Part shown: positions 17,866-27,097 of the stretch, piece by piece | Numbering within the stretch: the first letter of the stretch is position 1 | Layout of the letters: each line of letters opens with the position of its first letter | Origin: Gammaproteobacteria bacterium | GTDB taxonomy: Bacteria; Pseudomonadota; Gammaproteobacteria; S012-40 | Direction: 5' to 3' | DNA: 53,008 nt | Assembly (NCBI GenBank): GCA_029883265.1 | Contig: JAOUJM010000004.1 | Span: forward strand, 1-53,008 | Notes under the pieces: generated by a model | What the model was told of the DNA's origin: nothing | The model's database searches: none | The model's input: the letters and a program-made list of their open reading frames with translations, nothing else | Translations under genes and position numbers: made by a program

Positions 17866-18405
17866 TTAATTAACCATTCCGTAATCAAACAAAAAACGAT
17901 CCAATTTGTCTTCGAACCATCCACTAGCGCTGGTAGCGTTGCTAGTATTCCGAGTGTTATATTGCTTTTGTGCTAAGGATTGCATTGATTGTTCTTCAAA
18001 GGCGCGTTGTTCGACGGCATGTTTGATTTCTGTGTCGAGCTGGGTACGTAAAGTTGAACCGAAAAAGAAAGAAATAGATTGATTCATGGGGGCTAGGTTC
18101 ATCGGCAATAAATGAGATCCGCACTGCCGTACGTAAACATGATCAATGGCTTCTAACATACGTAAACACAAGTAGGCGTCATCAAGTAAGCCATAGATGC
18201 CTATACGGTCAGGAATATAGTCCATAGGTTCGATAAAATAATTAGCCGCTATTTGTATGAGTGGTGCTATCGTTTCTGATTCACCGGCACCATGCGGGTG
18301 TTGTTGTGCTCGGTCCAGCACAATGAGTATTTGATTAATATAGGTCGAAACCAAATCCACAGCTTGTTGTAAGGGGGGGGTAAAGAATTGTGCTTGATCG
18401 TACAA
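17866..18405 (-). CDS. YkvA (DUF1232)-like protein, probably damaged at its 5' end
   Basis: The only usable in-frame start is TTG 18405 without a binding site, giving 179 residues. ATG 18489 is in the same frame but blocked by TGA at 18427-18429. The recognisable core is IAANYFIEPMDYIPDRIGIY followed by GLLDDAYLCLRML, matching the DUF1232 pattern PxDxIPDxxxxxGxxDDxxL. A run of eight C (coding strand) lies at codons 10-12. Just upstream of it another frame reads sensibly as helical protein (DILTQHLQQILV), suggesting slippage. The gene may be broken, phase-switched or simply start at TTG. The biochemical function of YkvA proteins is unknown. Confidence 0.55.
   Translation of the reverse strand: MYDQAQFFTPPLQQAVDLVSTYINQILIVLDRAQQHPHGAGESETIAPLIQIAANYFIEPMDYIPDRIGIYGLLDDAYLCLRMLEAIDHVYVRQCGSHLLPMNLAPMNQSISFFFGSTLRTQLDTEIKHAVEQRAFEEQSMQSLAQKQYNTRNTSNATSASGWFEDKLDRFLFDYGMVN
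18373..18380. repeat. G8 homopolymer inside the YkvA-like gene
   Basis: Eight G on the plus strand (C8 in the gene) near the 5' end of the coding region. Such tracts are slippage-prone and are notable in this AT-rich sequence. Confidence 0.7.
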
Positions 18406-18654
18406 GGATTTGTTGTAAGTGTTGCGTCAGTATGTCATGCGACTGGGCTTGGCCTCATGGATAATTTGCCGAATAGTTTGTGTGACCATTTAATTACTCG
18501 TCGTTTTTATGTTTGTTGACGAGAAGCTTAATCAAATTTTTACAGTCGTTCCATAGATCAACGTGGTTGATCAATTGATATTGGTGCAAAATGAATGGTT
18601 TGCTCGGTACGGTGCAACTTCAGATGGATATTTCAAGTAATTATTCATGGCAAT

Positions 18655-18693
18655 CAAAGAGCTACAAAACAGCTATAGCTCTTTGCTTTTTTT
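18655..18693 (+). terminator. Orphan intrinsic terminator
   Basis: CAAAGAGCTA (18655-18664) pairs with TAGCTCTTTG (18676-18685) and is followed by C and a run of T on the plus strand. No plus-strand gene precedes it; the nearby genes are all on the minus strand. It may end an unannotated short transcript from 18490-18650. Confidence 0.65.
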
Positions 18694-18749
18694 CACAAGT
18701 GACTTGTAAGTTAAATACTTCTATCGCTTATGCAGCCTGAAGCCATCAC

Positions 18750-18980
18750 CTAAGGACGAGGTCTAGGACGTATGATGGGGCGTACAATGGGGCGAATGGG
18801 TCTAATTGGCCGGATTGGTTTAATCGGTCTTATTGGACGGATGGGGTATGGCATTTCCGTCAAGGTTGAGCCAATTGCCGCAGTACTAGCCAATACATTC
18901 AAAGTAACGATTGCTGGGGCTATATAAATCGATTTCTTTAAAAAGTCACGTTTGGATGTGTCAGTATTATTTTCGCTCAT
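18750..18980 (-). CDS. Small exported peptide with proline/arginine-rich repeat tail
   Basis: 76 residues, with GGAG six bases before ATG 18980. Residues 9-16 read SKRDFLKK, a Tat-like motif with KR in place of RR, followed by a hydrophobic stretch (IYIAPAIVTLNVLASTAA). This resembles a widespread class of small R-x-FLKK...AP proteins. From Pro44 the tail is a three-residue Pro-Ile-Arg repeat (PIRPIRPIKPIRPIRPIRP) ending IIRPRPRP. It has 12 prolines, 10 basic residues and no acidic ones in the last 33. That composition closely resembles animal proline-rich antimicrobial peptides such as Bac5, but also structural linkers. No dedicated peptidase, transporter or immunity gene is adjacent. The function is unknown. 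Confidence 0.75.
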   Translation of the reverse strand: MSENNTDTSKRDFLKKSIYIAPAIVTLNVLASTAAIGSTLTEMPYPIRPIRPIKPIRPIRPIRPIVRPIIRPRPRP

Positions 18981-19332
18981 AGAAACTCCGTTTTGTTATT
19001 TGGTTATCCGTTATTTTTATTACTGAATATTAGTGTAGCTAAAGAGTGACAAAAAAGAAATAGTGTCGTGAAAAAATTTTCGTTATTTGCAAAGTGGTTT
19101 TAGTTTTTGTCTAAAAAAGACAAGAGTTGTAGTTCTAAAAATGAGTCACGTATCCAAGAACTGTCCCGATGATTAATAAGTATTAATGGCCCCCCCCCAA
19201 ACCTTCGTTTATGCCCCAACTTATGTGTTAGTGCGTGTGAGTTATTGTCGCTATTACGCTCGCTTGATAATGTATACATGTGAAATGCTAAATCGATGAT
19301 TTTTATTAATAATTGTGCCAGGGAGGCATTCC
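18981..19332. other. Divergent intergenic region with a C9 tract
   Basis: This is the shared upstream region of the peptide gene (minus) and the 19333 lipoprotein gene (plus). It contains nine consecutive C at 19190-19198 in otherwise AT-rich sequence. Variation in tract length could change promoter spacing. No firm promoter was assigned. Confidence 0.5.
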
Positions 19333-20628
19333 ATGAAAAACAAATACTTTGGAAGTTTACTATTAATTATGTTGTTGCTTAGTGCTTGCGGGTTGATTGA
19401 TGGCATTAAAGGCATTGGGGGTGGTTTGGATAAAATTGGCAATAGCGTTGAAAACGCTACCCGCATTATTGACAACGGTATTGCTGATATAGGGGCCGAT
19501 TCCACGCGTTGGCGAAACGTGCTTCAGGAAGTGGCAACCAATCTTCCTAGTGAGATTTCCGAAACTATTCGCATTGATGCGCAAAATCTTGTAAGTCGCA
19601 GTGTCGCATTATCCGGTGCCGAGTTGCGTTGCAATTTCGATTTTCTTGGTGCTCGTGCCATCGGTAATTTACAGAATTTAAAAGCAAAACTATTAGGCAA
19701 ATCGGTAAGGCCATTGCCGCCAGCGTTCTGCCAGGTTGTACCTGATTCAATCGCGTTACGGGTTAAACCTGAGCGTTGGGAAACGATTACGCTTTATGGG
19801 TATGATCTGGATCACGAAGCCGCAAGCGTTAGCGGACCTGGCAATGCAACGTTATTAAAAAAAGATATTGCCTTGGCGAGTATACCTTTGCGAAAAACAC
19901 GTGTGGACCCCAAGTTAACGACTATTAAATCAATTGATGAAAAAGCCAGGCTTATTCATTTTTATCTGCAAACCACCGATGGCAATTATTATCCCATACA
20001 CGAAACTCGAATTGGCCGTACCACCCATTATCAAATTACCTTGAACGTGGCAGATTTGGCAAAAGAACTTTATGAAAAAGACATCGCCAAAATTGTTAGT
20101 TTTTGGGGAAGTAGCGCCAAAGGTATGCCTGAGATCGTTATTGGTTCCTGGCAACCTAGACAGCGTAGGTTTGATATTCCGGCTAGCACTACTTATTACA
20201 TGCCACCGAATACAGCGGGTGATGCTGATTTCCATACGGGCACTGGAAAACATATGAGTGTGGATGTGCGTGGGGTGCTTGATATTTCAGACACGAGTGT
20301 GAAAAGCCGAGTGTATATGAAAGCCAAAGAAGAACGTTCAGACTGGACCACTGCCTCGGGTTGGAGCAATTGGGGTACGATTTTTACCCCCGATAAAGGC
20401 TGGAAGATAGTGGATGTCAATCCAAAAGCGAGCTCCAAACAAACGGCCAATATTGACGATCACCAAAACCCAAAAACCTATAACCGACCCTCAGGTGAAG
20501 TCGTTACTCGATTCACGGTTCGAGGGGATAGGAAAGGTGATGATGCCGGCGTTTTTACCGATGTCAATGTACAGTGGCGAACCCTATCGGTGCTGGTTGA
20601 GGAAGAAGCACCGGAATGGTTGCGTTAG
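19333..20628 (+). CDS. Lipoprotein of unknown function
   Basis: ATG 19333 is chosen over an upstream GTG (19315) because GGGAGG lies at the right distance and the signal begins MKNKYFGSLLLIMLLLSACG, with lipobox LSAC. The mature protein of ~412 residues starts with a glycine-rich segment and amphipathic helices (residues ~20-90). It continues as a strand-rich body with SVRPLPPAFCQVVPDSIALR and WETITLYGYDLDHEAA, which looks like an immunoglobulin-like fold. No catalytic motif or known family is recognised. It is divergent from the Pro/Arg-rich peptide gene. Confidence 0.75.
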   Translation: MKNKYFGSLLLIMLLLSACGLIDGIKGIGGGLDKIGNSVENATRIIDNGIADIGADSTRWRNVLQEVATNLPSEISETIRIDAQNLVSRSVALSGAELRCNFDFLGARAIGNLQNLKAKLLGKSVRPLPPAFCQVVPDSIALRVKPERWETITLYGYDLDHEAASVSGPGNATLLKKDIALASIPLRKTRVDPKLTTIKSIDEKARLIHFYLQTTDGNYYPIHETRIGRTTHYQITLNVADLAKELYEKDIAKIVSFWGSSAKGMPEIVIGSWQPRQRRFDIPASTTYYMPPNTAGDADFHTGTGKHMSVDVRGVLDISDTSVKSRVYMKAKEERSDWTTASGWSNWGTIFTPDKGWKIVDVNPKASSKQTANIDDHQNPKTYNRPSGEVVTRFTVRGDRKGDDAGVFTDVNVQWRTLSVLVEEEAPEWLR

Positions 20629-20945
20629 AGATATAAGTGAAAAAACAAGGTATCAGTGTCCCGTGACATTAGCTGCTTTATGAATGAAGCTAGCACTTGG
20701 CGGAGTGATTTATTGAATTTTATGTTCATAGCATCAATGATCATCTGAAAGCTTGGGTTGTTCATTTTTTTAACCGGTTTTTCAGAGGCATGTGGCGATG
20801 AAGAATCAAGACATTTATTGCACACGAATTCTGGTGTCGTTCTTATCGCTCGAAACTTGTGTGATGATTGTGGAAAATCAAGTGAATTTGTTTAAGGCAA
20901 CAGGGGTGATGTTTCACCCCTGCCTATGCTTTTACTGCAACAGAC
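20629..20945. other. Gene-free stretch before hppA end
   Basis: The only structure is the strong hairpin at 20901-20922. The short frames in both orientations have no binding site or family features. Confidence 0.4.
20901..20922 (-). terminator. Probable terminator hairpin of hppA
   Basis: CAGGGGTGA and TCACCCCTG form a perfect 9-bp stem around a 4-base loop, 24 bases beyond the hppA stop. The following T-run on the minus strand is poor, so termination strength is uncertain. Confidence 0.5.
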
Positions 20946-22946
20946 CTACAATAAGGGCGCAATCACCAAGCTTACGATTGCCATAACGTTGATTAAAATA
21001 TTCATGGAAGGACCTGATGTGTCTTTAAAAGGATCACCAACAGTGTCGCCAACCACGCAGGCTTTATGAACATCGCTGCCCTTACCGCCGAGATTACCTT
21101 TTTCGACATATTTTTTTGCATTGTCCCAAGCGCCACCGGCATTGGCCATCATTAGCGCCATTAACACACCAGCGACTAAGGCTCCGCCTAACATGCCGCC
21201 TAAGGCTTCTGCGCCCAAGGTGAATCCAACCACGGGTGGTGCTGCAACCGCAAGTGCGCCGGGCAAAATCATTTTTTTCAACGCAGCCGTTGTCGCAATA
21301 TCTACGCAACGTGCCGTGTCCGGTTTGCCTGTACCTTCAAGTAAGCCAGGAATTTCTTTAAATTGGCGGCGAATTTCTTTAATCATTTCAAACGCTGCAT
21401 CGCCAACCGCAGTCATGGTTAATGCCGACACCAGCATCGGGAAAATTCCGCCAATAAACATGCCGGCCAGCACAACAGGGTTGGTGAGTTCTAAATTAAA
21501 ATGATCTTTATTAGCCGAAACTGTCTCAACAAAGGCTGCCATAATGGCTAGCGCAGCTAATGCCGCCGCACCGATGGCAAAACCTTTGCCAATCGCTGCC
21601 GTAGTATTGCCTAACTCATCTAGAGAGTCAGTAATATCACGAGTATCTTTGCCCAATCCGGCCATTTCCGCGATACCACCGGCGTTATCAGCCACCGGGC
21701 CATAAGCATCAATGGCCATGGTAATACCTACCGTGGCTAACATGCCAACAGCTGCAATGCCGACGCCGTAAAGACCGACCAAGTTTGTAGAAATTAAGAT
21801 AATGGCGGCGATAGTGAATAATGGAATCGCGACCGATTGCATGCCGACAGCGAGCCCTGCGATCATGACCGTAGCAGGACCGGTTTCACCAGATTTGGCA
21901 ATATGTTTTACGGGACTACCTGCGGTGTAATATTCGGTAACTAAACCAATAATAATTCCACCAGCGGCGCCAACAACAACCGCACCCCAGACTTTGGCGT
22001 TAATTCCAGTCATGGTAATTACAAAATACGATGCCGCAATGAAAATAATAGCTGCGCCCATAGTGCCTATGCGTAAGGCGACTTCGGGTGCTTTGCCGGA
22101 AAAGATTTTGACTAAGATAATGCCTGCGATGGAGCAGAGAATACCAGCAGATGCCAGTGCAAGCGGTAAAAACATTAAGTTTTCACGCCCACCTAGCTGG
22201 CTTACTGTGGCTGCGGCCATCGTGGAGGCGATGGCAATAGAGGCGATAATTGATCCGCAATACGATTCAAAAATATCGGAACCCATGCCAGCGACATCAC
22301 CCACGTTATCACCGACGTTATCAGCAATAACGCCTGGATTGCGTGGGTCGTCTTCGGGAATACCTGCTTCGATTTTGCCGACCAAGTCAGCGCCCACATC
22401 GGCGGATTTGGTGTAAATGCCGCCACCGACACGAGAGAATAAAGCCACGGTGGATGCGCCCATGCCGAAGCCGTGAATAACATGTGCCGTATGAGGATCG
22501 CCACCAAATACTAGATACAACATACCTAAGCCAAGTAAACCCACGGCTGCAACCGTTAGGCCCATAATCGAACCACCAAAAAAGGCGACAGATAATGCTG
22601 CAGCTGCACCTTTCTCATGAGCCGCAGTCGTAGTGCGCATGTTAGCCGCTGTGGCAGTATACATGCCGATATAACCGGCGCTTGCAGAAGCGAATGCACC
22701 AACAATGAATGCAATTGCAGTGTTTTGGCCTAGAGAAATGTAGAGAAAAACGACAAGTACTGCAGAGAACAGAGCGAGCATGGTGTATTCACGCCGAATG
22801 AATACCATGGCTCCCAAATGAATGGCATCACCAATTTCTTTTACTTTTCCTTCTCCTGTTGGATAACGTTTGACCATGGCGTAGATTATAAAGGCGATGA
22901 CCAGTCCGAAAACGCCTAGTGCCGGTGGTATCATGGTGTTCGTCAT
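20946..22946 (-). CDS. hppA: Membrane-bound ion-pumping pyrophosphatase, K+-dependent type
   Basis: 666 residues with about 16 membrane helices. The catalytic loops are intact: [20 protein letters not shown] with the PPi/Mg2+-binding [43 protein letters not shown] and the C-terminal [19 protein letters not shown]. The subfamily marker in [14 protein letters not shown] carries Ala where K+-independent pumps have Lys (GNTTKA), so this is the K+-requiring branch. That branch includes Na+-pumping as well as H+-pumping members; which ion is moved cannot be settled by eye. It is divergent from soluble ppa, so two PPi-consuming systems share one intergenic region. Confidence 0.96.
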   Translation of the reverse strand: MTNTMIPPALGVFGLVIAFIIYAMVKRYPTGEGKVKEIGDAIHLGAMVFIRREYTMLALFSAVLVVFLYISLGQNTAIAFIVGAFASASAGYIGMYTATAANMRTTTAAHEKGAAAALSVAFFGGSIMGLTVAAVGLLGLGMLYLVFGGDPHTAHVIHGFGMGASTVALFSRVGGGIYTKSADVGADLVGKIEAGIPEDDPRNPGVIADNVGDNVGDVAGMGSDIFESYCGSIIASIAIASTMAAATVSQLGGRENLMFLPLALASAGILCSIAGIILVKIFSGKAPEVALRIGTMGAAIIFIAASYFVITMTGINAKVWGAVVVGAAGGIIIGLVTEYYTAGSPVKHIAKSGETGPATVMIAGLAVGMQSVAIPLFTIAAIILISTNLVGLYGVGIAAVGMLATVGITMAIDAYGPVADNAGGIAEMAGLGKDTRDITDSLDELGNTTAAIGKGFAIGAAALAALAIMAAFVETVSANKDHFNLELTNPVVLAGMFIGGIFPMLVSALTMTAVGDAAFEMIKEIRRQFKEIPGLLEGTGKPDTARCVDIATTAALKKMILPGALAVAAPPVVGFTLGAEALGGMLGGALVAGVLMALMMANAGGAWDNAKKYVEKGNLGGKGSDVHKACVVGDTVGDPFKDTSGPSMNILINVMAIVSLVIAPLL

Positions 22947-23181
22947 GCTAAATCTCCCTTTCAGAAATTACTTGGGTAGGTAAATACTTACTTCCTGGAT
23001 ACTGCAAGACTGCTTACTGCTTGAATTGCTTAATGGTATCGCAAAATAGTATAGGCGAGTATTAGAAGATTTTATGTTGAAATTGTTCTTTTTAACGATT
23101 ATTTAGCCTAAAACTGGCATTTTGACTGGGTCTTGCGTAAAATTCGCGGTTTTTTCCAGGCCAAACCAATAAGGTAAAATT

Positions 23182-23733
23182 ATGAATTTAGAACGCGTGA
23201 CTTCCGGTTATGATGTACCGAATGATGTGAACGTTATTATCGAGATTCCCGCTCATAGCGTCCCTGTCAAATATGAAGTAGATAAAGAAACGGGTGCTAT
23301 GTTTGTTGACCGTTTTATGAACACTGCCATGTATTATCCATGCAACTATGGTTATGTACCCAATACATTGTCCGAAGATGGTGACCCGGTCGACGTATTA
23401 GTTGTGACTCCACATCCGTTAATTAGCGGTTCAGTGATTCGTTGCCGCCCGGTGGGCATGTTAAACATGACCGACGAGTCGGGCAAAGATACAAAAATTC
23501 TTGCGGTGCCCATTGATAAACTTTGTGTGTCTTTCCGACCGATGAAAGATTTGGAAGACATGCCTGATTTATTGCTCAATCAAATTTCACATTTCTTTGA
23601 ACACTATAAAGATTTGGAAAAAAATAAATGGGTGAAAGTTGAAGGCTGGGAAAATGCAGCAGCAGCTGCGCAATCCATTCTTGATGGAGTTAAGCATTTT
23701 GAAGAGGAATATGCTAAAGAACAAAAGGCATAA
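23182..23733 (+). CDS. ppa: Soluble family I inorganic pyrophosphatase
   Basis: 183 residues, cytosolic, hydrolyses pyrophosphate to phosphate with Mg2+. The family signature [10 protein letters not shown] with its three aspartates is present. So are the [20 protein letters not shown] substrate loop, KYEVDKETG near the N-terminus and a basic KWVKVEGW region. TAAGG lies upstream of ATG 23182. It is divergent from hppA and followed by a hairpin. Confidence 0.96.
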   Translation: MNLERVTSGYDVPNDVNVIIEIPAHSVPVKYEVDKETGAMFVDRFMNTAMYYPCNYGYVPNTLSEDGDPVDVLVVTPHPLISGSVIRCRPVGMLNMTDESGKDTKILAVPIDKLCVSFRPMKDLEDMPDLLLNQISHFFEHYKDLEKNKWVKVEGWENAAAAAQSILDGVKHFEEEYAKEQKA

Positions 23734-23744
23734 ACCTACCAGAT

Positions 23745-23776
23745 ACTCCACCTCAGCTTTTTTTTGGAGGTGGAGT
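23745..23776. terminator. Hairpin after ppa
   Basis: ACTCCACCTC (23745-23754) pairs perfectly with GAGGTGGAGT (23767-23776). An unusual feature is that the T8 run lies in the loop rather than after the stem, so it may pause rather than terminate. Confidence 0.55.
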
Positions 23777-23833
23777 CATCTCTCTAGTTTTGTTTTTTCA
23801 TTGCTATTTCAATATAGATCTTTTAAGAATCTT

Positions 23834-24397
23834 TTGCATATTATTCGTTATCAACAATATAGTAATTTGTTGCTAGTTCTTTTACTGCTAGTACCCCTAA
23901 ATGCTCAAGCAATTATGAAGAAATGTGATTTGAGCGCAGACTGTCAATCAGATGTTTATGAAGACGATGTCATCACGCAGGATCAGTACCCTAGCCCATA
24001 TGCCAAGGTAGGTTTGTTTGTTTTATCTGAAACATTATTGGCGGGTGTGTCTTTATGGTCAGCAAAAGACCCCTCGCTTTTTGCTATGGTTATGCTTGGT
24101 GTTGCGGTAAATGATATTACTGATTTTTCTTCTGAGCGAAAGTTTACCTCGGACTTATTTTCCCTAATGATGCTTTCTGCAATTGCTGGGTATAATTTAT
24201 CCCAGAAGACACAGACTGCTCCACAATGGGATATTGTTTTGATTAATTTCACGGCACTCAATTGTTGGGTTTTTTGCAGTAAATATGTTTTTAACAATAA
24301 AGAAGTGGATGATGAGATCTATTTTAAGCTTATGCCTGGATTTGATTCTAAATTCCAAGATGTTCGCCTTCGACTTAAGATGGATTATGTTTTTTAA
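23834..24397 (+). CDS. Secreted protein of unknown function (start uncertain)
   Basis: The frame is open from inside ppa, but a signal-peptide-like segment (NLLLVLLLLVPLNAQA) points to a start shortly before it. TTG 23834 fits best (about 187 residues), although no good binding site is visible. The mature part begins IMKKCDLSADCQSDVYEDD and contains two hydrophobic stretches (VGLFVLSETLLAGVSLW, LFAMVMLGVAV), so it may be a membrane or barrel protein. It ends with MDYVF, an aromatic C-terminus compatible with outer-membrane insertion. The family is not recognised. Confidence 0.5.
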   Translation: MHIIRYQQYSNLLLVLLLLVPLNAQAIMKKCDLSADCQSDVYEDDVITQDQYPSPYAKVGLFVLSETLLAGVSLWSAKDPSLFAMVMLGVAVNDITDFSSERKFTSDLFSLMMLSAIAGYNLSQKTQTAPQWDIVLINFTALNCWVFCSKYVFNNKEVDDEIYFKLMPGFDSKFQDVRLRLKMDYVF

Positions 24398-24454
24398 TCT
24401 TGATGGCTGTATGGTTGCATCTGCTCATCTGCCGCGACCTTGATTTTCAAGTTA

Positions 24455-24868
24455 TTATGAAGCGCGTGTTTGCATTTGTTGTTTGTTTGCAAAATGTGAA
24501 AGAATGAGTATCCAAATGCCAAGTGCAATATCAACGATACCACAATAAAGCGGCCACCATTGGGGCATGCCCGAGTTAACAATAATTTGGTCATGAAAAA
24601 TATCAAACACTCCATGAGTGATGATGCCCATTGCTACCAAATAGCCTGATATTCTTTTTCCTAATAAAGCAATCAAGATAAAGCAAAAAGCAAAAAGTGT
24701 TTCCCATAAAAATGCTTTAGTTTGGTCAGCAAACAATGCAAAAAAAACATAAAACAAGGCAATCACAGTTAGACAAGCCGCATAAAAATTTCGGCTGTAT
24801 TGTGAGTGCGTTCGATAGGCAAAACCAATGACAGCGATGACAGTAATAATGGCGAAAAGTATTTCCAT
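24455..24868 (-). CDS. DUF6010-like small integral membrane protein
   Basis: 137 residues with about four membrane helices. A conserved-looking block near the C-terminus reads ITHGVFDIFHDQIIVNSG followed by MPQWWPLYCGIVDIALG. Its pattern, HGxxDxxH...PxWWPxxCxxxD, is what I recall for DUF6010. The histidines and aspartates could bind a metal at the membrane. Its physiological role is unknown. It is divergent from the CDF exporter gene. Confidence 0.6.
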   Translation of the reverse strand: MEILFAIITVIAVIGFAYRTHSQYSRNFYAACLTVIALFYVFFALFADQTKAFLWETLFAFCFILIALLGKRISGYLVAMGIITHGVFDIFHDQIIVNSGMPQWWPLYCGIVDIALGIWILILSHFANKQQMQTRAS

Positions 24869-24977
24869 TCGAATACTCCTATGTTGACCTGCGTGTGGGT
24901 CATGGGTTTAAACTGTAAAAATTTGGCGTTTAGTTTGCAGGTTTCTTCTATTTCTGGAATAAGTGATAATAACATTT

Positions 24978-25898
24978 ATGCAGCAACACACACATCATCA
25001 TAGTCATGGACACCATCATCATGGGGGCAGCAATAAAGCCTTGTTATTTGCGTTAGTCTTGACCTTGTTATTTGCCTTTGTTGAGGTGGCGGGTGGTTTG
25101 TGGGCCGATTCACTCGCTTTGCTGGGTGATGCCAGTCATATGTTTTCCGACACTTTTGCCTTAGGATTGGCTTTATTCGCTGCTTGGTTAGCGAAAAAAC
25201 CACCCTCGGTTACGCACTCGTATGGCCTGATGCGCGCTGAAGTGGTGGCCGCCATGTTTAATGGCGTTTTTATGCTGATCATTGTTGGCGCTATAGTTTT
25301 TCATGCGATAGAACGCTTGAATAATCCACACCAAGTGCAAGGCATGACAGTAATGATCGTTGCTGGAATTGGTATGGTCGTGAATATTTTCGCGGCTTAT
25401 ATTCTTATGCGTGGCGAAGATGATTTGAACACTCGGGGTGCATTATTACACGTCATGGGGGATTTGCTCGGATCGGTTGCGGCTTTACTCTCAGGCTTAT
25501 TGATTCACTTTTTTGGCTGGCAAATGGTTGATCCCATTTTGTCAGTGCTAATATGTATATTGATACTGGGTTCCACATTGCGTTTATTACGTGAGGCATT
25601 AAACATTGTCATGGAAGGTGTGCCTTCACATTTGAATCTTGAAGACATTGGCATGGCCATGGCGAATGTTGATAATGTGCGTTCCGTGCATGATTTGCAT
25701 GTGTGGACCTTGGCTTCAGGAAAAATTGCTTTATCGGCGCATATAATGATGGATGGTTTGCAGCAATGGCCGGCAATTTTGCGTGAAACTCAGCAACTAT
25801 TACATGAACAATATGAAATTGAACATATTACTTTACAACCAGAAACAACCGTAACTGTCGTATCACTTGAAGAAGGAATTGTAACCCGTGGCCGCTAA
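24978..25898 (+). CDS. Cation diffusion facilitator (CDF) family metal exporter, ZitB/CzcD-like
   Basis: 306 residues from ATG 24978; a GTG at 24963 is possible but adds nothing typical. It opens with a histidine-rich metal-binding tail (MQQHTHHHSHGHHHHGG). Six membrane helices follow, with the transport-site pairs His54/Asp58 (LLGDASHMFSD) in helix 2 and His158/Asp162 (LLHVMGDLLGS) in helix 5. The His/Asp combination is typical of Zn2+ exporters. The C-terminal cytoplasmic domain has VRSVHDLHVWTLASGKIALSAH. It exports Zn2+ (perhaps Co2+ or Cd2+) in exchange for protons. It overlaps ycgN by 11 bases. Confidence 0.93.
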   Translation: MQQHTHHHSHGHHHHGGSNKALLFALVLTLLFAFVEVAGGLWADSLALLGDASHMFSDTFALGLALFAAWLAKKPPSVTHSYGLMRAEVVAAMFNGVFMLIIVGAIVFHAIERLNNPHQVQGMTVMIVAGIGMVVNIFAAYILMRGEDDLNTRGALLHVMGDLLGSVAALLSGLLIHFFGWQMVDPILSVLICILILGSTLRLLREALNIVMEGVPSHLNLEDIGMAMANVDNVRSVHDLHVWTLASGKIALSAHIMMDGLQQWPAILRETQQLLHEQYEIEHITLQPETTVTVVSLEEGIVTRGR

Positions 25899-26331
25899 AG
25901 CCTTTTGGTTGGAAAAAAAACTTGAAGACATGTCGCGTGAAGAATGGGAATCCTTATGTGATGGTTGTGGTCGTTGTTGTTTGCATAAACTAGAAGATGA
26001 AGATGATGGGCGCGTGTATTACACCAATGTCGCTTGTCAATATTTGGATTTTGAAAAAATTCAGTGTACCCAATATCTCACACGCAATCAGCTCGTGCCT
26101 CATTGTGTAGTATTGCAGCCCGAGCATGTAGCACAATTTCATTGGCTGCCAAGCACCTGTGCCTATCGCTTGGTCGCAGACAATCAAAACCTGCCCGAAT
26201 GGCATCCCTTGGTTTCAGCAGATACAAAAAGCGTTGTTGATGCCGGAATCTCCATTAAAGATCGAGTTCATAATGAGTTGGATATTAATATGGACGACCT
26301 ACAAGAGTATGTCATCGAAGATTTTCTTTAA
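25888..26331 (+). CDS. ycgN: YcgN-family cysteine-cluster protein (UPF0260)
   Basis: 147 residues from GTG 25888, overlapping the CDF gene end, so the two are translationally coupled. The family's cysteine cluster is visible as LCDGCGRCCLHKLEDED, then NVACQYLDFEKIQCTQY, VPHCVVLQP and LPSTCAYRL. These are presumed metal or Fe-S ligands. The biochemical function of YcgN is not established. Coupling to a metal exporter is suggestive but not proof of a shared role. Confidence 0.9.
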   Translation: MAAKAFWLEKKLEDMSREEWESLCDGCGRCCLHKLEDEDDGRVYYTNVACQYLDFEKIQCTQYLTRNQLVPHCVVLQPEHVAQFHWLPSTCAYRLVADNQNLPEWHPLVSADTKSVVDAGISIKDRVHNELDINMDDLQEYVIEDFL

Positions 26332-26524
26332 GCGCATTTTGTTATGCTTGTGAATAATTTTTCTAGATAAAACATAAAGTAAAACTTTAGTTCTAGTGTG
26401 TAATCGTCAATCGATAAGAATGAGGAATATTGCCTTAATTCTATAGAATTAACTCGCTTATAAAAAATTACTGTTTATCTACTATTTCATTGTAACTTCT
26501 AACGTCCCAAAAAAGGAAAATGCA

Positions 26525-27040
26525 ATGAAATCAAAAATTATATTCACACTTGCCTTATTCAGTTCTTTACTTAGCTTGCAGCTCGCAGCTTATCCCGTTA
26601 ATCATGGTGGTGCAGAATGTTCAGCGACATCGAGTTATTCGGATGAGTTGATCAAGTCCGCAGGACGTTTATTGAATAATTCAACGACGCGTTGGGCCTA
26701 TGTTACTTGCCCTGTTCCGAAAGACGAATTTAGCGATTGGGCGCTTACTGCAGCTATTGAAAGTGCGTGGGTACGGGTAATGGATAGAACGCCACTGCGA
26801 CGGGTTTCTTGTAGCCTGACTGCATTGGCAATTGATGAGCATGGTGGTTGGCACTCGCAAACGCGCTCCGATGCGACCACTGATCCTGATGCAGGAACGC
26901 ATATTCGCACGTTGAACTTTTCATGGGTGCGTCAGGCTTCATATGATCAAATCGCCCAATATTATGTAACCTGTTCAATTCCGCCACGTGATCCAAGCTT
27001 AGGTGCAAGTGGTATTGTTGACTATCGGATTAATCAGTAA
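26525..27040 (+). CDS. Secreted protein of unknown function
   Basis: 171 residues, with AAGGA at good distance before ATG 26525. The signal peptide is MKSKIIFTLALFSSLLSLQL, ending near AAYP. The mature part has cysteines in AECSATS, VTCPVP, VSCSLTA and VTCSIPP, allowing two disulfides, and a strand-rich composition. The spacing TCPVP...SCSLTA...TCSIPP recurs in small secreted proteins of environmental proteobacteria, but I cannot name a family. The next gene follows 57 bases downstream. Confidence 0.7.
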   Translation: MKSKIIFTLALFSSLLSLQLAAYPVNHGGAECSATSSYSDELIKSAGRLLNNSTTRWAYVTCPVPKDEFSDWALTAAIESAWVRVMDRTPLRRVSCSLTALAIDEHGGWHSQTRSDATTDPDAGTHIRTLNFSWVRQASYDQIAQYYVTCSIPPRDPSLGASGIVDYRINQ

Positions 27041-27097
27041 TTAGCCGTGAGCCGAGGTGATCGAGTTACGATTACCTCGGTCAAGAGGATAGCTAGA

